From JAWKZG01 sp041396125 (GTDB lineage: Bacteria; Pseudomonadota; Gammaproteobacteria; Competibacterales; Competibacteraceae), in contig JAWKZG010000013.1 of NCBI GenBank assembly GCA_041396125.1, positions 128,451 to 192,450 on the forward strand: DNA of 64,000 nt. Direction: 5' to 3'. The translations under genes were made by a program, and so were the position numbers. Below the pieces are notes generated by a model. That model was not told the origin of the DNA. It saw only the letters and a program-made list of their open reading frames with translations, and did no database searches. Below are positions 9,200 through 18,388 of this stretch, in pieces. Each line of letters begins with the position of its first letter. Within the stretch, counting starts at the first letter, position 1.

Positions 9200-11358
9200 A
9201 TGAACGACATGAGTAAATGCCCCGTAATGCATGGCGGAAATACCGCTACTGGAAAATCCAATATGGAGTGGTGGCCTAACGCCCTTAATCTCGACATCCT
9301 GCATCAGCATGATTCCAAGACCAATCCGATGGGACAGGACTTCAACTATCACGAAGAGCTCAAGAAACTGGATGTAGACGCGCTAAAGAAAGATTTGCAT
9401 GCGTTGATGACGGACAGCCAGGATTGGTGGCCAGCCGACTGGGGTCATTACGGCGGATTGATGATCCGTTTGGCCTGGCACTCGGCGGGGTCCTATCGTC
9501 TCGCCGATGGCCGTGGTGGTGGCGGCAGCGGTAACCAGCGCTTTGCCCCGCTCAACTCCTGGCCGGACAATGTCAGCCTCGACAAGGCCCGCCGCCTTTT
9601 GTGGCCGATCAAGAAAAAGTACGGCAACAAGATCAGCTGGGCTGATTTGATCATCCTGGCAGGCAATATCGCCTATGATTCCATGGGCCTGAAAACATTC
9701 GGCTTCGGCTTTGGCCGCGAAGACATCTGGCATCCTGAAAAAGATACCTACTGGGGGTCAGAGAAAGAATGGTTGGCACCGAGTGACAGCCCGGACAGCC
9801 GTTATTCGGGCGACCGGGATCTGGAAAACCCGCTGGCCGCAGTGATGATGGGTCTTATCTATGTGAACCCGGAAGGTGTGGACGGCAAGCCCGATCCGCT
9901 CAAGACGGCCAGGGATGTGCGCGATACCTTCGCCCGCATGGCAATGAACGACGAGGAAACGGTCGCTCTCACCGCCGGCGGGCACACTGTCGGCAAGTGT
10001 CACGGCAATGGCGATGCCAGCTTGCTCGGGCCTGATCCCGAAGCTGCCGATGTTGAGGAGCAGGGGTTGGGCTGGCGTAATCCGCAGGGCAAAGGGGTTG
10101 GCTGCGACGCCATTACCAGCGGCATCGAAGGTGCCTGGACCACCTATCCCACCCAATTCGACAACGGTTACTTCGAGATGCTCTTCAATCACGACTGGGA
10201 ATTGAAGAAGAGTCCCGCCGGTGCCTGGCAGTGGGAGCCCGTGAATATCAAGGAAGAAGACAAACCCGTCGATGTCGAAGACCCGTCGATCCGTCACAAC
10301 CCGATCATGACCGATGCCGATATGGCCATGATTAAAGACCCGATCTACCGTGAAATCTCCAAGAAGTTCTACCAGAACCCCGATTATTTTGCGAAGTCTT
10401 CGCTCGCGCCTGGTTTAAGCTGACCCACCGCGATATGGGTCCCAAGGTGCGCTACTTTGGCCCTGATGTGCCGCAGGAAGACCTGGTCTGGCAGGACCCG
10501 GTTCCCGTAGGCAGGAAAGATTATGACGTTGCTGCTGTAAAGGCGAAGATCGCCAGCAGTGGATTATCTGTCAGCGATATGGTCGCCACGGCCTGGGACA
10601 GCGCGAGAACGTACCGTGGATCGGATATGCGTGGCGGCGCGAATGGTGCGCGGATTCGTCTGGCACCCCAAAAAAGCTGGGAAGGCAACGAACCAGAGCG
10701 TCTTGCCAGAGTGCTGGCCGTGCTGGAACCAATTGCCGCCGAGACCGGCGCGAGCGTTGCAGACGTGATCGTTCTTGCTGGTAATGTAGGGATCGAGCAG
10801 GCGGCGCAAGCAGGCGATCATGCGGTCACTATTCCTTTCATGCCGGGCCGGGGTGATGCAACGGATGAGATGACTGATGCAGAGTCCTTTGAATCGATGG
10901 AGTCGATTCACGATGGCTATCGCAACTGGCTCAAGAAGGACTACGTTGTCAGCGCCGAAGAATTGATGCTTGATCGCACCCAGCTTATGGGTTTGACCGC
11001 ACCCGAAATGACCGTACTGGTTGGTGGAATGCGGGTTCTCGGCACTAATCACGGTAATACCAAACATGGCGTGCTGACGGATCGTGAAGGTGCGCTCACG
11101 AACGACTTCTTCGTGAACCTGACCGATATGGGTAACGTTTGGAAACGTGTAAACGACAACCTTTTCGAGATTCGTGACCGGAAGACCAACGAGGTCAAAT
11201 GGACAACAACGCGCATCGATCTGGTCTTCGGTTCCAACTCGGTCCTGCGTTCCTACGCCGAGGTCTATGCCCAGGATGACAACAAAGAAAAATTCGTAAA
11301 CGACTTTGTTGCTGCCTGGACCAAAGTCATGAACGCAGATCGCTTCGATCTGGCCTGA
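9200..11358 (+). CDS. katG: catalase-peroxidase, cytosolic, one frameshift
   Basis: A bifunctional heme catalase-peroxidase removing H2O2 in the cytosol. ATG 9200 has GAGGAG eight bases upstream and there is no signal peptide. The distal heme site LMIRLAWHSAG holds Arg, Trp and His; WPADWG gives the Trp, GLIYVNPEG the Tyr and RMAMNDEE the Met of the Trp-Tyr-Met crosslink; TAGGHTVGKCHG holds the proximal His. The N-terminal domain is read to about 10400 (YFAKS), then one missing base near 10397-10400 moves the conserved sequence (FARAWFKLTHRDMGP) into another frame, open to 11358. The combined ~720 residues equal a normal KatG. All catalytic residues are present, so a sequencing deletion is plausible. 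It sits directly before a second katG. Confidence 0.9.
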
Positions 11359-11685
11359 TCCCAGCTTAAAACTGGCGCATCGGAACGGGGTCACCTGACT
11401 CTGCCTGAGATATAAAAGGAAAAGCTGATTCATAGCCCAAGGACGGGCTCAAGCGCGCCATCAAACATTACCCCATCCCAATAATAAAGCGTCTGCGTGT
11501 TGTGTCAGAAAGGCACGCGGATCGCACCTCACTGACGCCGAAACTGGGACCTTGCCGCTAACTAAAACTGGAGGAGGACCTAGATGTTATTGCTCTCTTA
11601 ATATCCGCTTTCATCTCACGTTAAAACTTCAATGAGGTTATAACTCATTGAATATTATGTAATCGTACGAAAGAGGAGAACTACA
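11359..11685. other. intergenic region between the two katG genes
   Basis: About 330 bases with no open frame of coding character. A short hairpin (AGCCCAAGGACGGGCT, 11436-11451) lacks a T-run. AGAGGAGAAC just before 11686 is the ribosome site of the second katG. The length suggests that the second gene has its own promoter. Confidence 0.4.
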
Positions 11686-13908
11686 ATGCTTAAAGTAAAT
11701 ATTCCACTATTTGCTGCTATAGCGATGACCATGGCGGCATTTGCGCCCGCCAGTTCGTTTGCTGCGGAGAGTATGGCCAAGTCGAATCAATTCTGGTGGC
11801 CGGATCAGCTGAGTCTTCAGCCCCTGCGCGCCCATTCGCCTGAGTCCAATCCCTATGGCGATAATTTCAACTATGCCGAGGCTTTCAACAGTGTTGACCT
11901 CAAAGAACTGAAAAGTGATATTGAAGACGTATTAAAGACTTCTCAGGACTGGTGGCCAGCAGATTGGGGACATTATGGCGGTCTCATGATCAGAATGGCC
12001 TGGCACAGTGCAGGCACCTACCGTGTGCATGACGGTCGGGGCGGCGCCGACGGCAGTCAACAGCGCTTCGAGCCACTCAACAGTTGGCCGGATAATGTCA
12101 GCCTGGATAAGGCGCGCCGCTTACTGTGGCCGGTCAAACAAAAATATGGACGTGATGTCTCCTGGGCTGATCTGATGATCCTGGCCGGTAACGTTTCGCT
12201 GGAATCCATGGGGTTTGAGACCCTGGGCTTTGCCGGCGGACGTGTCGATGACTGGGAATCGGACAGGGTTTACTGGGGGGCCGAGACCGAGATGCTTGGC
12301 AACGATGAACGCTATAAAGATGGCGAACTGGAAAAACCGCTGGCGGCGGTGCAGATGGGTTTGATCTATGTAAATCCGGAAGGCCCGAACGGTAACAACG
12401 ACCCGCTATCTGCCGCGCAAGACATGCGCGAATCCTTTGGCCGTATGGCGATGAACGATGAAGAAATCGTCGCGCTGGTTGCGGGTGGACACACCTTAGG
12501 TAAAGCCCACGGTGCCAGGCCCGCCGACTGTCTGGAGGCGGAGCCTGCCGCTGCTGCTATCGAAGAGCAAGGCTTGGGATGGAAGAACAAGTGCGGCAAG
12601 GGCAATGCCGAAGATACCATGACCAGTGGTTTGGAAGGTGCCTGGACTTCGACGCCCACAGCATGGTCTATTCTGTACCTCGATAATTTGATCAGATTCG
12701 ACTGGGAAAAAGTTAAGAGCCCCGCCGGTGCAACACAGTGGGCACCAGTTGATGACGCTGCACAAGCCTTGGTGCCGGATGCGCACATCGAGGGTAAACG
12801 GAATCCACCTATGATGTTCACCACTGACATAGCGCTGAAGAAAGATCCCGGCTTTAGAAAGATTGCAGAGCGTTTTTGGAAAAACCCGAAAGAATTCGAC
12901 CTGGCTTTTGCCAAAGCCTGGTTCAAACTGACGCATCGCGACCTGGGACCCCGTACTCGTTATCTGGGTAGTGAAATCCCAGAGGAAGTATTTGTTTGGC
13001 AAGATCCGGTTCCGGCTATTGCTCACAAGCTGGTTGAGGCCACGGACGTTGCCAAGCTGAAAACGGACATTCTGAATTCCGGTTTGACCGCTCCTGAACT
13101 GGTCAGAACGGCTTGGGCATCAGCCTCCACTTTCCGCGGCTCAGACATGCGTGGTGGCGCTAACGGCGCGCGCTTGAGCTTAGCACCGCAGAAAGATTGG
13201 GAAGCGAATAATCCTGAAGAACTGGCCAAAGTGTTGGAGACGCTTGCCAAGGTTCAGGAGGACTTTAACAAAGCTCAATCAGATGGAAAGAAAATCTCAT
13301 TGGCCGATATGATTGTATTAGCTGGGTCTGCCGCCGTCGAGCAGGCAGCCAAGCAAGCCGGACTCAGTGTTGAGGTTCCCTTCACACCGGGGCGTACCGA
13401 TGCATCGCAGGAGATGACCGACGTACAATCTTTCGCCGTGCTTGAACCGACGGCGGATGCTTTTCGCAACTTCTATAGTGACAAGAGTTATGGCTCGCCG
13501 ACCAAAATGATGGTGGAAAAGGCTGATTTATTGACCTTGACCGTGCCTGAAATGACGGTTCTGATTGGTGGTATGCGTGTCCTTGATGCTAACAGCGGAC
13601 AGATCAAACACGGTGTGCTTACCGAGCAACCGGGCACCTTGAACAATGATTTCTTCGTAAACCTGCTCGACATGTCCACGCAATGGCAGAAGTCATCCGA
13701 GTTTACCGGCGTTTACGAAGGTCTTGATCGTGCTTCTGGTAAGCTGAAATGGACTGCCACATCCGTCGATCTTATCTTCGGATCCAACACTGAGTTGCGT
13801 TCAGTTGTGGAAGCCTATGCCGCTAACGATGGCAAAGAGAAATTTGTGAATGACTTTGTCGCTGCCTGGACCAAAGTGATGAATCTGGACCGCTTCGATA
13901 CGATTTGA
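11686..13908 (+). CDS. katG: catalase-peroxidase with signal peptide (KatP-like)
   Basis: A complete 740-residue catalase-peroxidase with a Sec signal peptide (hydrophobic residues 6-22, end AFAPASSFAAES), so it should act in the periplasm, like KatP/KatG2 of some proteobacteria. Active-site elements are all visible: WPADWGHYGG, LMIRMAWHSAG (distal Arg/Trp/His), GLIYVNPEG and RMAMNDEE for the Trp-Tyr-Met adduct, and VAGGHTLGKAHG (proximal His). The C-terminal heme-free domain is full length, with RGGANGARLSLAPQ and ending MNLDRFDTI. A strong ribosome site, AGAGGAGAAC, precedes ATG 11686. Followed by a rho-independent terminator at 14020. No frame problem, unlike the neighbouring copy. Confidence 0.95.
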   Translation: MLKVNIPLFAAIAMTMAAFAPASSFAAESMAKSNQFWWPDQLSLQPLRAHSPESNPYGDNFNYAEAFNSVDLKELKSDIEDVLKTSQDWWPADWGHYGGLMIRMAWHSAGTYRVHDGRGGADGSQQRFEPLNSWPDNVSLDKARRLLWPVKQKYGRDVSWADLMILAGNVSLESMGFETLGFAGGRVDDWESDRVYWGAETEMLGNDERYKDGELEKPLAAVQMGLIYVNPEGPNGNNDPLSAAQDMRESFGRMAMNDEEIVALVAGGHTLGKAHGARPADCLEAEPAAAAIEEQGLGWKNKCGKGNAEDTMTSGLEGAWTSTPTAWSILYLDNLIRFDWEKVKSPAGATQWAPVDDAAQALVPDAHIEGKRNPPMMFTTDIALKKDPGFRKIAERFWKNPKEFDLAFAKAWFKLTHRDLGPRTRYLGSEIPEEVFVWQDPVPAIAHKLVEATDVAKLKTDILNSGLTAPELVRTAWASASTFRGSDMRGGANGARLSLAPQKDWEANNPEELAKVLETLAKVQEDFNKAQSDGKKISLADMIVLAGSAAVEQAAKQAGLSVEVPFTPGRTDASQEMTDVQSFAVLEPTADAFRNFYSDKSYGSPTKMMVEKADLLTLTVPEMTVLIGGMRVLDANSGQIKHGVLTEQPGTLNNDFFVNLLDMSTQWQKSSEFTGVYEGLDRASGKLKWTATSVDLIFGSNTELRSVVEAYAANDGKEKFVNDFVAAWTKVMNLDRFDTI

Positions 13909-14019
13909 CACCAGGGCAAGGAAGCTACCGACAGGACAGCCGCTGATTAAATACCGATCAAATGTCAGCAAAGGATTTTGAGATAGGCGTTAATAGCGAT
14001 TGATGAACTTATCAAATTA

Positions 14020-14050
14020 CAGCGGCGTTTTATACGCCGCTGTTTTTTTT
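14020..14050 (+). terminator. rho-independent terminator after katG
   Basis: CAGCGGCG and CGCCGCTG form a GC-rich stem with the loop TTTTATA, followed by eight or more T. A textbook terminator 110 bases downstream of the exported katG. Confidence 0.9.
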
Positions 14051-14130
14051 AGCTTACTGTTTAAAAGTAGTGCTCTAATACATGTGACGCGGATAGGTTT
14101 GCGACATTTTGCTGCGTCTTAAGCCTTTCT

Positions 14131-14210
14131 GGATTCCCGCCTGCGCGGGAATGACGGAGTGAGTATAGGGGTGGTTGATGTGAACGATGCAAGATCATGC
14201 GCTTTTTGTA
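14131..14210 (+). repeat. hairpin repeat family, copy 1
   Basis: Core palindrome ATTCCCGCCTGCGCGGGAAT at 14132-14151, continuing for another ~60 bases that also match the other copies: a GGAGTGAGTATAGGGGTG-like part, then GAACGATGCAAGATCATGCG and CTTTTTGTA. See copies at 15801 and 19218. Confidence 0.8.
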
Positions 14211-14295
14211 TAAGTATGTGTATTTGCTGATTTTACAAGAGGCTTCTGAATCGCTAGGATTTGCTGATTTTTAAAGCTATTTTACGAGATAAGTC

Positions 14296-14358
14296 ATGGT
14301 ATTAGAACTTGTCCACTGCCCTTATTGCAACAGCACGGATGCTCTGAATTTGCATTAA
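14296..14358 (+). pseudogene. possible 5' remnant of an IS1-type InsA gene
   Basis: A 20-codon frame starting MVLELVHCPYCNSTDA. The CPYC pair and spacing resemble the N-terminal zinc ribbon of IS1-family InsA proteins (C-x2-C plus ST/D), but the second half of the ribbon and everything after it is missing. Too short to be sure; a chance similarity is possible. Confidence 0.25.
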
Positions 14359-14364
14359 AATGTT

Positions 14365-14850
14365 ATGAATATTGATCAATACCCAGGTGTTTCTGCACCC
14401 GTTATCAGAAACGGCTATGACTTCCGTTTCCGGTTCAACGATCTGACACTGCGGGCTGGTGGCTCCGCTGTGACCGGTCGGGAATACGTCTACGTCAACG
14501 ACGAACTCATCTCAAGTTCGAAAAACCGTTTAAAATTGAGTGTCCATAACTTTCATGTGGAGGGGGATCAGTACCGCATTGAGTTTGAGATGCTCAACGC
14601 AGCCGAAGCTTCTCTGGCTTGCCGGCTATACTGCAACAATGAGCTAGTCAAGTTGTTCGCGGCAGCCCCGCAACGCCTGTGGTTGACGCGCCCGCTGTTT
14701 TTCGTCAGTGTAATCCTCGCCTTGCTGATCAATGATTCGATCATTACCCGAATTCCGCTGAGCCTGGCTTTGGCCTTCATGGCTGTGTTGCTTGTGACTG
14801 AGGTGGTTTACCCAATGCGACACATCAGGATCATGGAGCTTGAAGTATGA
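14365..14850 (+). CDS. hypothetical membrane protein
   Basis: A 161-residue protein. Residues 1-110 look like a beta-rich soluble domain (FRFNDLTLRAGGSAVTGREYVYVNDELIS). Two membrane helices follow (about 112-129 and 133-152). The charged end HIRIMELEV is probably cytosolic. No family recognised. ATG 14365 is the first start in the frame; no strong ribosome site is visible. Lies among other small accessory genes on the same strand. Confidence 0.5.
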   Translation: MNIDQYPGVSAPVIRNGYDFRFRFNDLTLRAGGSAVTGREYVYVNDELISSSKNRLKLSVHNFHVEGDQYRIEFEMLNAAEASLACRLYCNNELVKLFAAAPQRLWLTRPLFFVSVILALLINDSIITRIPLSLALAFMAVLLVTEVVYPMRHIRIMELEV

Positions 14851-15023
14851 TGAGGACGCGGATTAATGACACGAAGTGCAAGGCTTACTGTACGGATGAT
14901 TGGAGCGTTGCGCTACAGATCGTTGAAAAACAATGAATAAAGAAGCTTATATAAAACTGGGTAACTTAAAACGCATAACAGATTAAATGGGCATTATGAG
15001 CATCAGCGTGAAGGGGTTCTGAA

Positions 15024-15272
15024 ATGCATTTTCTCGTGTTGCTGGCTATTTTTATCCTGGCTTATTTTGGAATGGTATTACCCTTATTTCAATTCATCAG
15101 CCACCAGATCCGGGGCCGGAGATTCATTATTCGCCTGGGTGCTGGCTGGAAAATCTCGAATCCGGAGCACCGCTGGGATGTGTTTCTGTCTTTTGTGTCG
15201 TTTTTAGTCACATTAGGTTTATCGCTATTTATTCTGGATGCCTTTTTCCCAATGAAAGAGGCTGGGTTTTGA
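15024..15272 (+). CDS. small two-helix membrane protein
   Basis: An 82-residue protein with two hydrophobic helices (residues 2-22 and 55-73) joined by a basic loop (HQIRGRRFIIRLGAGWKISNPEHRW). AAGGGG lies eight bases before ATG 15024. Function unknown; size and shape fit small membrane accessory proteins. Confidence 0.55.
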   Translation: MHFLVLLAIFILAYFGMVLPLFQFISHQIRGRRFIIRLGAGWKISNPEHRWDVFLSFVSFLVTLGLSLFILDAFFPMKEAGF

Positions 15273-15351
15273 ATCGCGTTGTACTGCCATATAACAAGGC
15301 GCAGCACCAGACAAACCGGTGAACGCGACGTAATATTTCTTGGAGCTAAAA

Positions 15352-15756
15352 ATGAAAATAACAGGAGAGTGTTTTTGCGGTGCTATCAAATACGAAGTGA
15401 ATGGTGCTTTGCGTGATGCAAGATCATGCCATTGTTCCCGTTGCCGCAAGGTATTCAGCTCGCAGGCATCTGCCTATGCGCTTGTTGAATCACAAGATTT
15501 TAAATGGTTGTCGGGAGAAGATCTTCTGACATCTTATGTCGGTAAAGATGGTTTTGGTTTTCAATTTTGTCGTCGGTGTGGCTCAACACTTTGCGGTATT
15601 CATAACGGTATTGTTCATGGTGTTACTTTGGGTTGTATTAATGGTGATCCAAAAATAGCGTCAGTCAAACATATTTTTGTTGGCTCTAAAGCCAGTTGGG
15701 AAACCATTCCGGAAGGTGTTCTTCAATATCAGGAAGGCGCACTTTCCGATACCTGA
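15352..15756 (+). CDS. GFA/CENP-V family zinc protein
   Basis: A 134-residue protein of the GFA (glutathione-dependent formaldehyde-activating-like, CENP-V) family. Zinc-binding cysteines are visible in GECFCGAIKYEV, CHCSRCRKVF and FQFCRRCGSTL, the usual arrangement. ATG 15352 follows TTGGAG; an in-frame TTG at 15340 lies inside that ribosome site and was rejected. The biochemical role of most family members is unsettled; few truly act on S-hydroxymethylglutathione. The upstream bases ATAACAAGGCGCAGCACC resemble the start of some integron attC sites, but no partner site is visible. Confidence 0.8.
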   Translation: MKITGECFCGAIKYEVNGALRDARSCHCSRCRKVFSSQASAYALVESQDFKWLSGEDLLTSYVGKDGFGFQFCRRCGSTLCGIHNGIVHGVTLGCINGDPKIASVKHIFVGSKASWETIPEGVLQYQEGALSDT

Positions 15757-15800
15757 CGCAGAAAGTTTTGTGGCATTCTGTTACGCACTCAGTATGTCTG

Positions 15801-15880
15801 GATTCCCGCCTGCGCGGGAATGACGAGTTGGGCGCAGGGGTGATAACGGCAAACGCATGCAAAATCATGCGTTTTTTTAC
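15801..15880 (+). repeat. hairpin repeat family, copy 2
   Basis: Core ATTCCCGCCTGCGCGGGAAT at 15802-15821, followed by a diverged tail with GCATGCAAAATCATGCG and a T-run (to 15880). It lies just before the amidohydrolase gene, and the open frame runs through it, which produces a false N-terminal extension of that protein. The palindrome plus distal T-run could also end transcription from the GFA gene. Confidence 0.8.
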
Positions 15881-15923
15881 GTTGAACAATAAGATGCCCG
15901 TACACATACGGAGCAGGAGCAAA

Positions 15924-17465
15924 ATGAAAGTTGCATATCCCGATAATAAAAATCCCCGCTTATTGCGCTTGTGTTTTTTGGGGCTTGTCGTTTTGTTTTC
16001 GTTTGTGTTTCCTCATTTAGCTGGTGCTGAGGACGATCTTCTCATCCGCCATGCAATCCTGATTTCTCCAGAGCGCGATAAGCCAACTCGTCCGCTCGAT
16101 GTTCTGATAGTGGGGGGGTATATTCAGGAGGTTGCGGAACACATCGAAAACAAATCAGGGGTTCAGGTTCTGGACGCGTCCGGACGCTATCTTACGCCCG
16201 GCCTGATCGACTCTCATGTTCATGTCTATCACGCGACCGGGTTGAAACGCCGCTATACCGAGAACTTCGAGGCTTTGTACGAGCAGTATCTGGCACAGGC
16301 ACCGCGCAGTTTTCTCTATTACGGCTATACCAGCGTTATAGAACTGAACGCATCTCCCCGCGCCAATCAAGCTTTCAATGCAGCTCCACAGCACCCGAGG
16401 CTCTTGCATTGCGGTCACGGACTGGTGCTTGATGACGGATTCATGGTGCTCGAATTCGAGGATGGCGGCTTTGCGAAACGCTTTCCAAACTACCTGCACG
16501 CGCCCGGTTCCGACCACCCAACGCCGGACGGAGACGACCCCGCCAATCACACACCTGAACAGACGGTTACCGCGCTAATCGAAAGCGGCGCAGCTTGTAT
16601 CAAACTCTACTATGAAGAAGCCCTCTGGTTTCCCGGCGGAGCGCCGCCCTTCCGGCTGCCCGCACAATCACTCATCGAGGATGTTGTCCGCGTGGCGCAT
16701 TCAAGAGGTGTTCCCGTGCTACTGCATGCCACGACCCCGGCTGGACATCGCATGGCCCTTCGTGCGGGCGTGGATATCGTTGCGCATGGGCTTTGGGAGT
16801 GGCCGGGTGTCGGTTACGAAATTGCACAAACACCTGCCGCCATAGCCGCCCTGATCGATGAGCAGGCAGCGGCAGGTCAGCGGGTACAGCCGACCATGCG
16901 CACAATTCGCAATACCCAATCTATGTTTGATCCTGAATTCCTGCAATCCCCTTTGCTCGAACACGTCTTGCCGGCGGAATATCTGGATTACCTGAGAGGA
17001 CCTGCTCAAGCCCAGCGAGATGCCTTCCTGTCAATGTTCGGTGCATTGATCGCAGCGGATGCCGATCCGAAAGTGGTTGGTGACCGGCTGGAAACGTTTA
17101 ACACCCGCTATGAACATCTGATCAAGCGGTTTAGTGACGGTGGGGGACGTTTACTGCTGGGCACGGATACGGCAGTCGGAGGTTTCGGCTGGGGTTCTCC
17201 GCCCGGTTTAAGCGGTTATCTGGAAATGCGGAGCTGGGCACAGGCCGGTATCCCGCTCCGGACGATCTTCAAGGCAGCGACCATAGACAATGCTGAAGCA
17301 TTCGGCCTGGATGACCAGCTTGGCACCATAGAATCCGGTAAACGGGCGGATTTGCTTTTGTTTACCGACAACCCGCTGTCTGACATCGCCGCCTACACAA
17401 CGATCAAAACTGTCATCCTCGGCGGGCGTCCTATTGATCGGCAAGCGCTATCAGCGACTCATTAG
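15924..17465 (+). CDS. exported amidohydrolase
   Basis: A 513-residue metal-dependent hydrolase of the amidohydrolase superfamily with a signal peptide (LLRLCFLGLVVLFSFVFPHLAGAED), so it is periplasmic or anchored. Metal-site residues are visible: DSHVHVYH (HxH), VLLHATTPAGH and IVAHGLWEW (two His) and LLLGTDTAVGG (Asp); the C-terminal part NAEAFGLDDQLGTIESGKRADLLLF is the usual end of the imidazolonepropionase/prolidase-like branch. ATG 15924 follows AGGAGC; the open frame extends upstream only through repeat copy 2. Such exported enzymes often act on dipeptides or small amides; the substrate is not known here. Base composition matches the core genome. Confidence 0.8.
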   Translation: MKVAYPDNKNPRLLRLCFLGLVVLFSFVFPHLAGAEDDLLIRHAILISPERDKPTRPLDVLIVGGYIQEVAEHIENKSGVQVLDASGRYLTPGLIDSHVHVYHATGLKRRYTENFEALYEQYLAQAPRSFLYYGYTSVIELNASPRANQAFNAAPQHPRLLHCGHGLVLDDGFMVLEFEDGGFAKRFPNYLHAPGSDHPTPDGDDPANHTPEQTVTALIESGAACIKLYYEEALWFPGGAPPFRLPAQSLIEDVVRVAHSRGVPVLLHATTPAGHRMALRAGVDIVAHGLWEWPGVGYEIAQTPAAIAALIDEQAAAGQRVQPTMRTIRNTQSMFDPEFLQSPLLEHVLPAEYLDYLRGPAQAQRDAFLSMFGALIAADADPKVVGDRLETFNTRYEHLIKRFSDGGGRLLLGTDTAVGGFGWGSPPGLSGYLEMRSWAQAGIPLRTIFKAATIDNAEAFGLDDQLGTIESGKRADLLLFTDNPLSDIAAYTTIKTVILGGRPIDRQALSATH

Positions 17466-17480
17466 CCAATACGGTGGTCA

Positions 17481-18122
17481 ATGCGGCAGATATTTTCTTA
17501 CCTGAAAAATGTTACCGCGATGGTATGGATACCCTACACGGAGGCTGATCGCTATAAAGCCCTGGTCGCCAGTGCCTTTGAATGGAGGAAAAAATGGGAA
17601 AGCGAGTTTGAATTTTCTTTTGTTGAGCAGGTTTATTTTTCTGAAGATCGATTGGCAGGTCGGCATAGCCGACGCGTCAAGGTTATCGTCATTAAGTCAA
17701 AATTAAGATATTTCAAAAAACTGCCGGAAGGTATTTCATTTGAAATTATTGACGATCTGAAACCCGTCTGGGGCTTAAAGGCTTACATCAGAGACTACAG
17801 CTACCAAAGCGGATCAGAAATAATACACGGCTCCAAACATTTCAAGCCCGGACAGGAAGTCTACCCCCATAAGCGATTCTCAGGCGACGGCTACGAAAGA
17901 GCCTATGTAACAGGCCGGCATAAAGACACGGGCAAGTTTGTATCGCTGATGATGCCAACTATCAGAATGGAAAACTGGTCTGCTGCTGAGCTGCGTGATC
18001 CGATCGTTATATTTAAAATGAGAGGCGTTTCAGGATGGGGCAGCAGCAAAAACGACAAGGAAGACGCAAGATATTATGCGCGTGGCATGAACGAGCGGAT
18101 TTTGCGCTTGCAGGCGGAATAA
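17481..18122 (+). CDS. hypothetical protein
   Basis: A 213-residue soluble protein, rich in Lys, Tyr and Trp, starting 16 bases after the amidohydrolase. The N-terminal part (MVWIPYTEADRYKALVASAFEWRKKWESEFEF) looks helical. The C-terminal part (MPTIRMENWSAAELRDPIVIFKMRGVSGWGSSKNDKEDARYYARGMNERIL) is probably structured. No signal peptide, membrane helix or known motif. The next piece of DNA encodes a metalloprotease-type zinc motif (18155-18354) in another frame; a relation between the two is possible but unproven. Confidence 0.5.
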   Translation: MRQIFSYLKNVTAMVWIPYTEADRYKALVASAFEWRKKWESEFEFSFVEQVYFSEDRLAGRHSRRVKVIVIKSKLRYFKKLPEGISFEIIDDLKPVWGLKAYIRDYSYQSGSEIIHGSKHFKPGQEVYPHKRFSGDGYERAYVTGRHKDTGKFVSLMMPTIRMENWSAAELRDPIVIFKMRGVSGWGSSKNDKEDARYYARGMNERILRLQAE

Positions 18123-18154
18123 AACCAACCTGCCGGGAAAATCAGGAACCCAAT

Positions 18155-18354
18155 ATGATTAATGTCTATCTGGTTTCTTAAGCCGAACCGTCGCCCACGA
18201 ACTGGGACATATTCCGGGTCTTAAACATCCCGATAAAGCCACACAAACAGAATTCGAGCTGCTTATAGGCGGTAAAAATAAGGATTATCGGTTAACGCCA
18301 CAAGAGATCAGGATAGTCCGAAAAAAAGCAGCCGGTTTAGCGGCCTTGCTTTAA
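18155..18354 (+). pseudogene. fragment of a metzincin-like metalloprotease
   Basis: Not in any long open frame but clearly coding: bases 18187-18354 encode TVAHELGHIPGLKHPDKATQ, continuing to KKAAGLAALL and a stop. HELGHIPGLKH is an exact HExxHxxGxxH zinc signature with a following Pro-Asp, as in metzincins. A short possible start (MINVYLVS, ATG 18155) lies in a different frame, so a frameshift near 18178 or a 5' deletion has broken the gene. The C-terminal ~35 residues after the motif include LTPQEIRIVRKKA. Only a fragment is present, so no substrate can be inferred. Confidence 0.5.
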
Positions 18355-18388
18355 AAAACACTGAGCTTGATCGTTAGCAGGAAAAGTC

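Larger units (their letters stand above)
13909..14364. other. intergenic region: terminator, repeat and a short remnant
   Basis: This stretch holds the katG terminator (14020-14050), copy 1 of the hairpin repeat (14131-14210) and a 20-codon frame resembling the start of an IS1-type InsA (14296-14358). Nothing else was recognised. Confidence 0.6.

Noticed and set aside
10564..11433. 289-residue minus-strand open frame
   Set aside because: Antisense to katG, no signature, and KatG residues on the plus strand are clear.
15290..15351. attC site before the GFA gene
   Set aside because: ATAACAAGGCGCAGCACC looks like the start of some attC sites, but the second half and the GTTRRRY core are missing.
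15696..15923. N-terminal extension of the amidohydrolase
   Set aside because: It encodes repeat copy 2 and has no ribosome site; the signal peptide starts at 15924.
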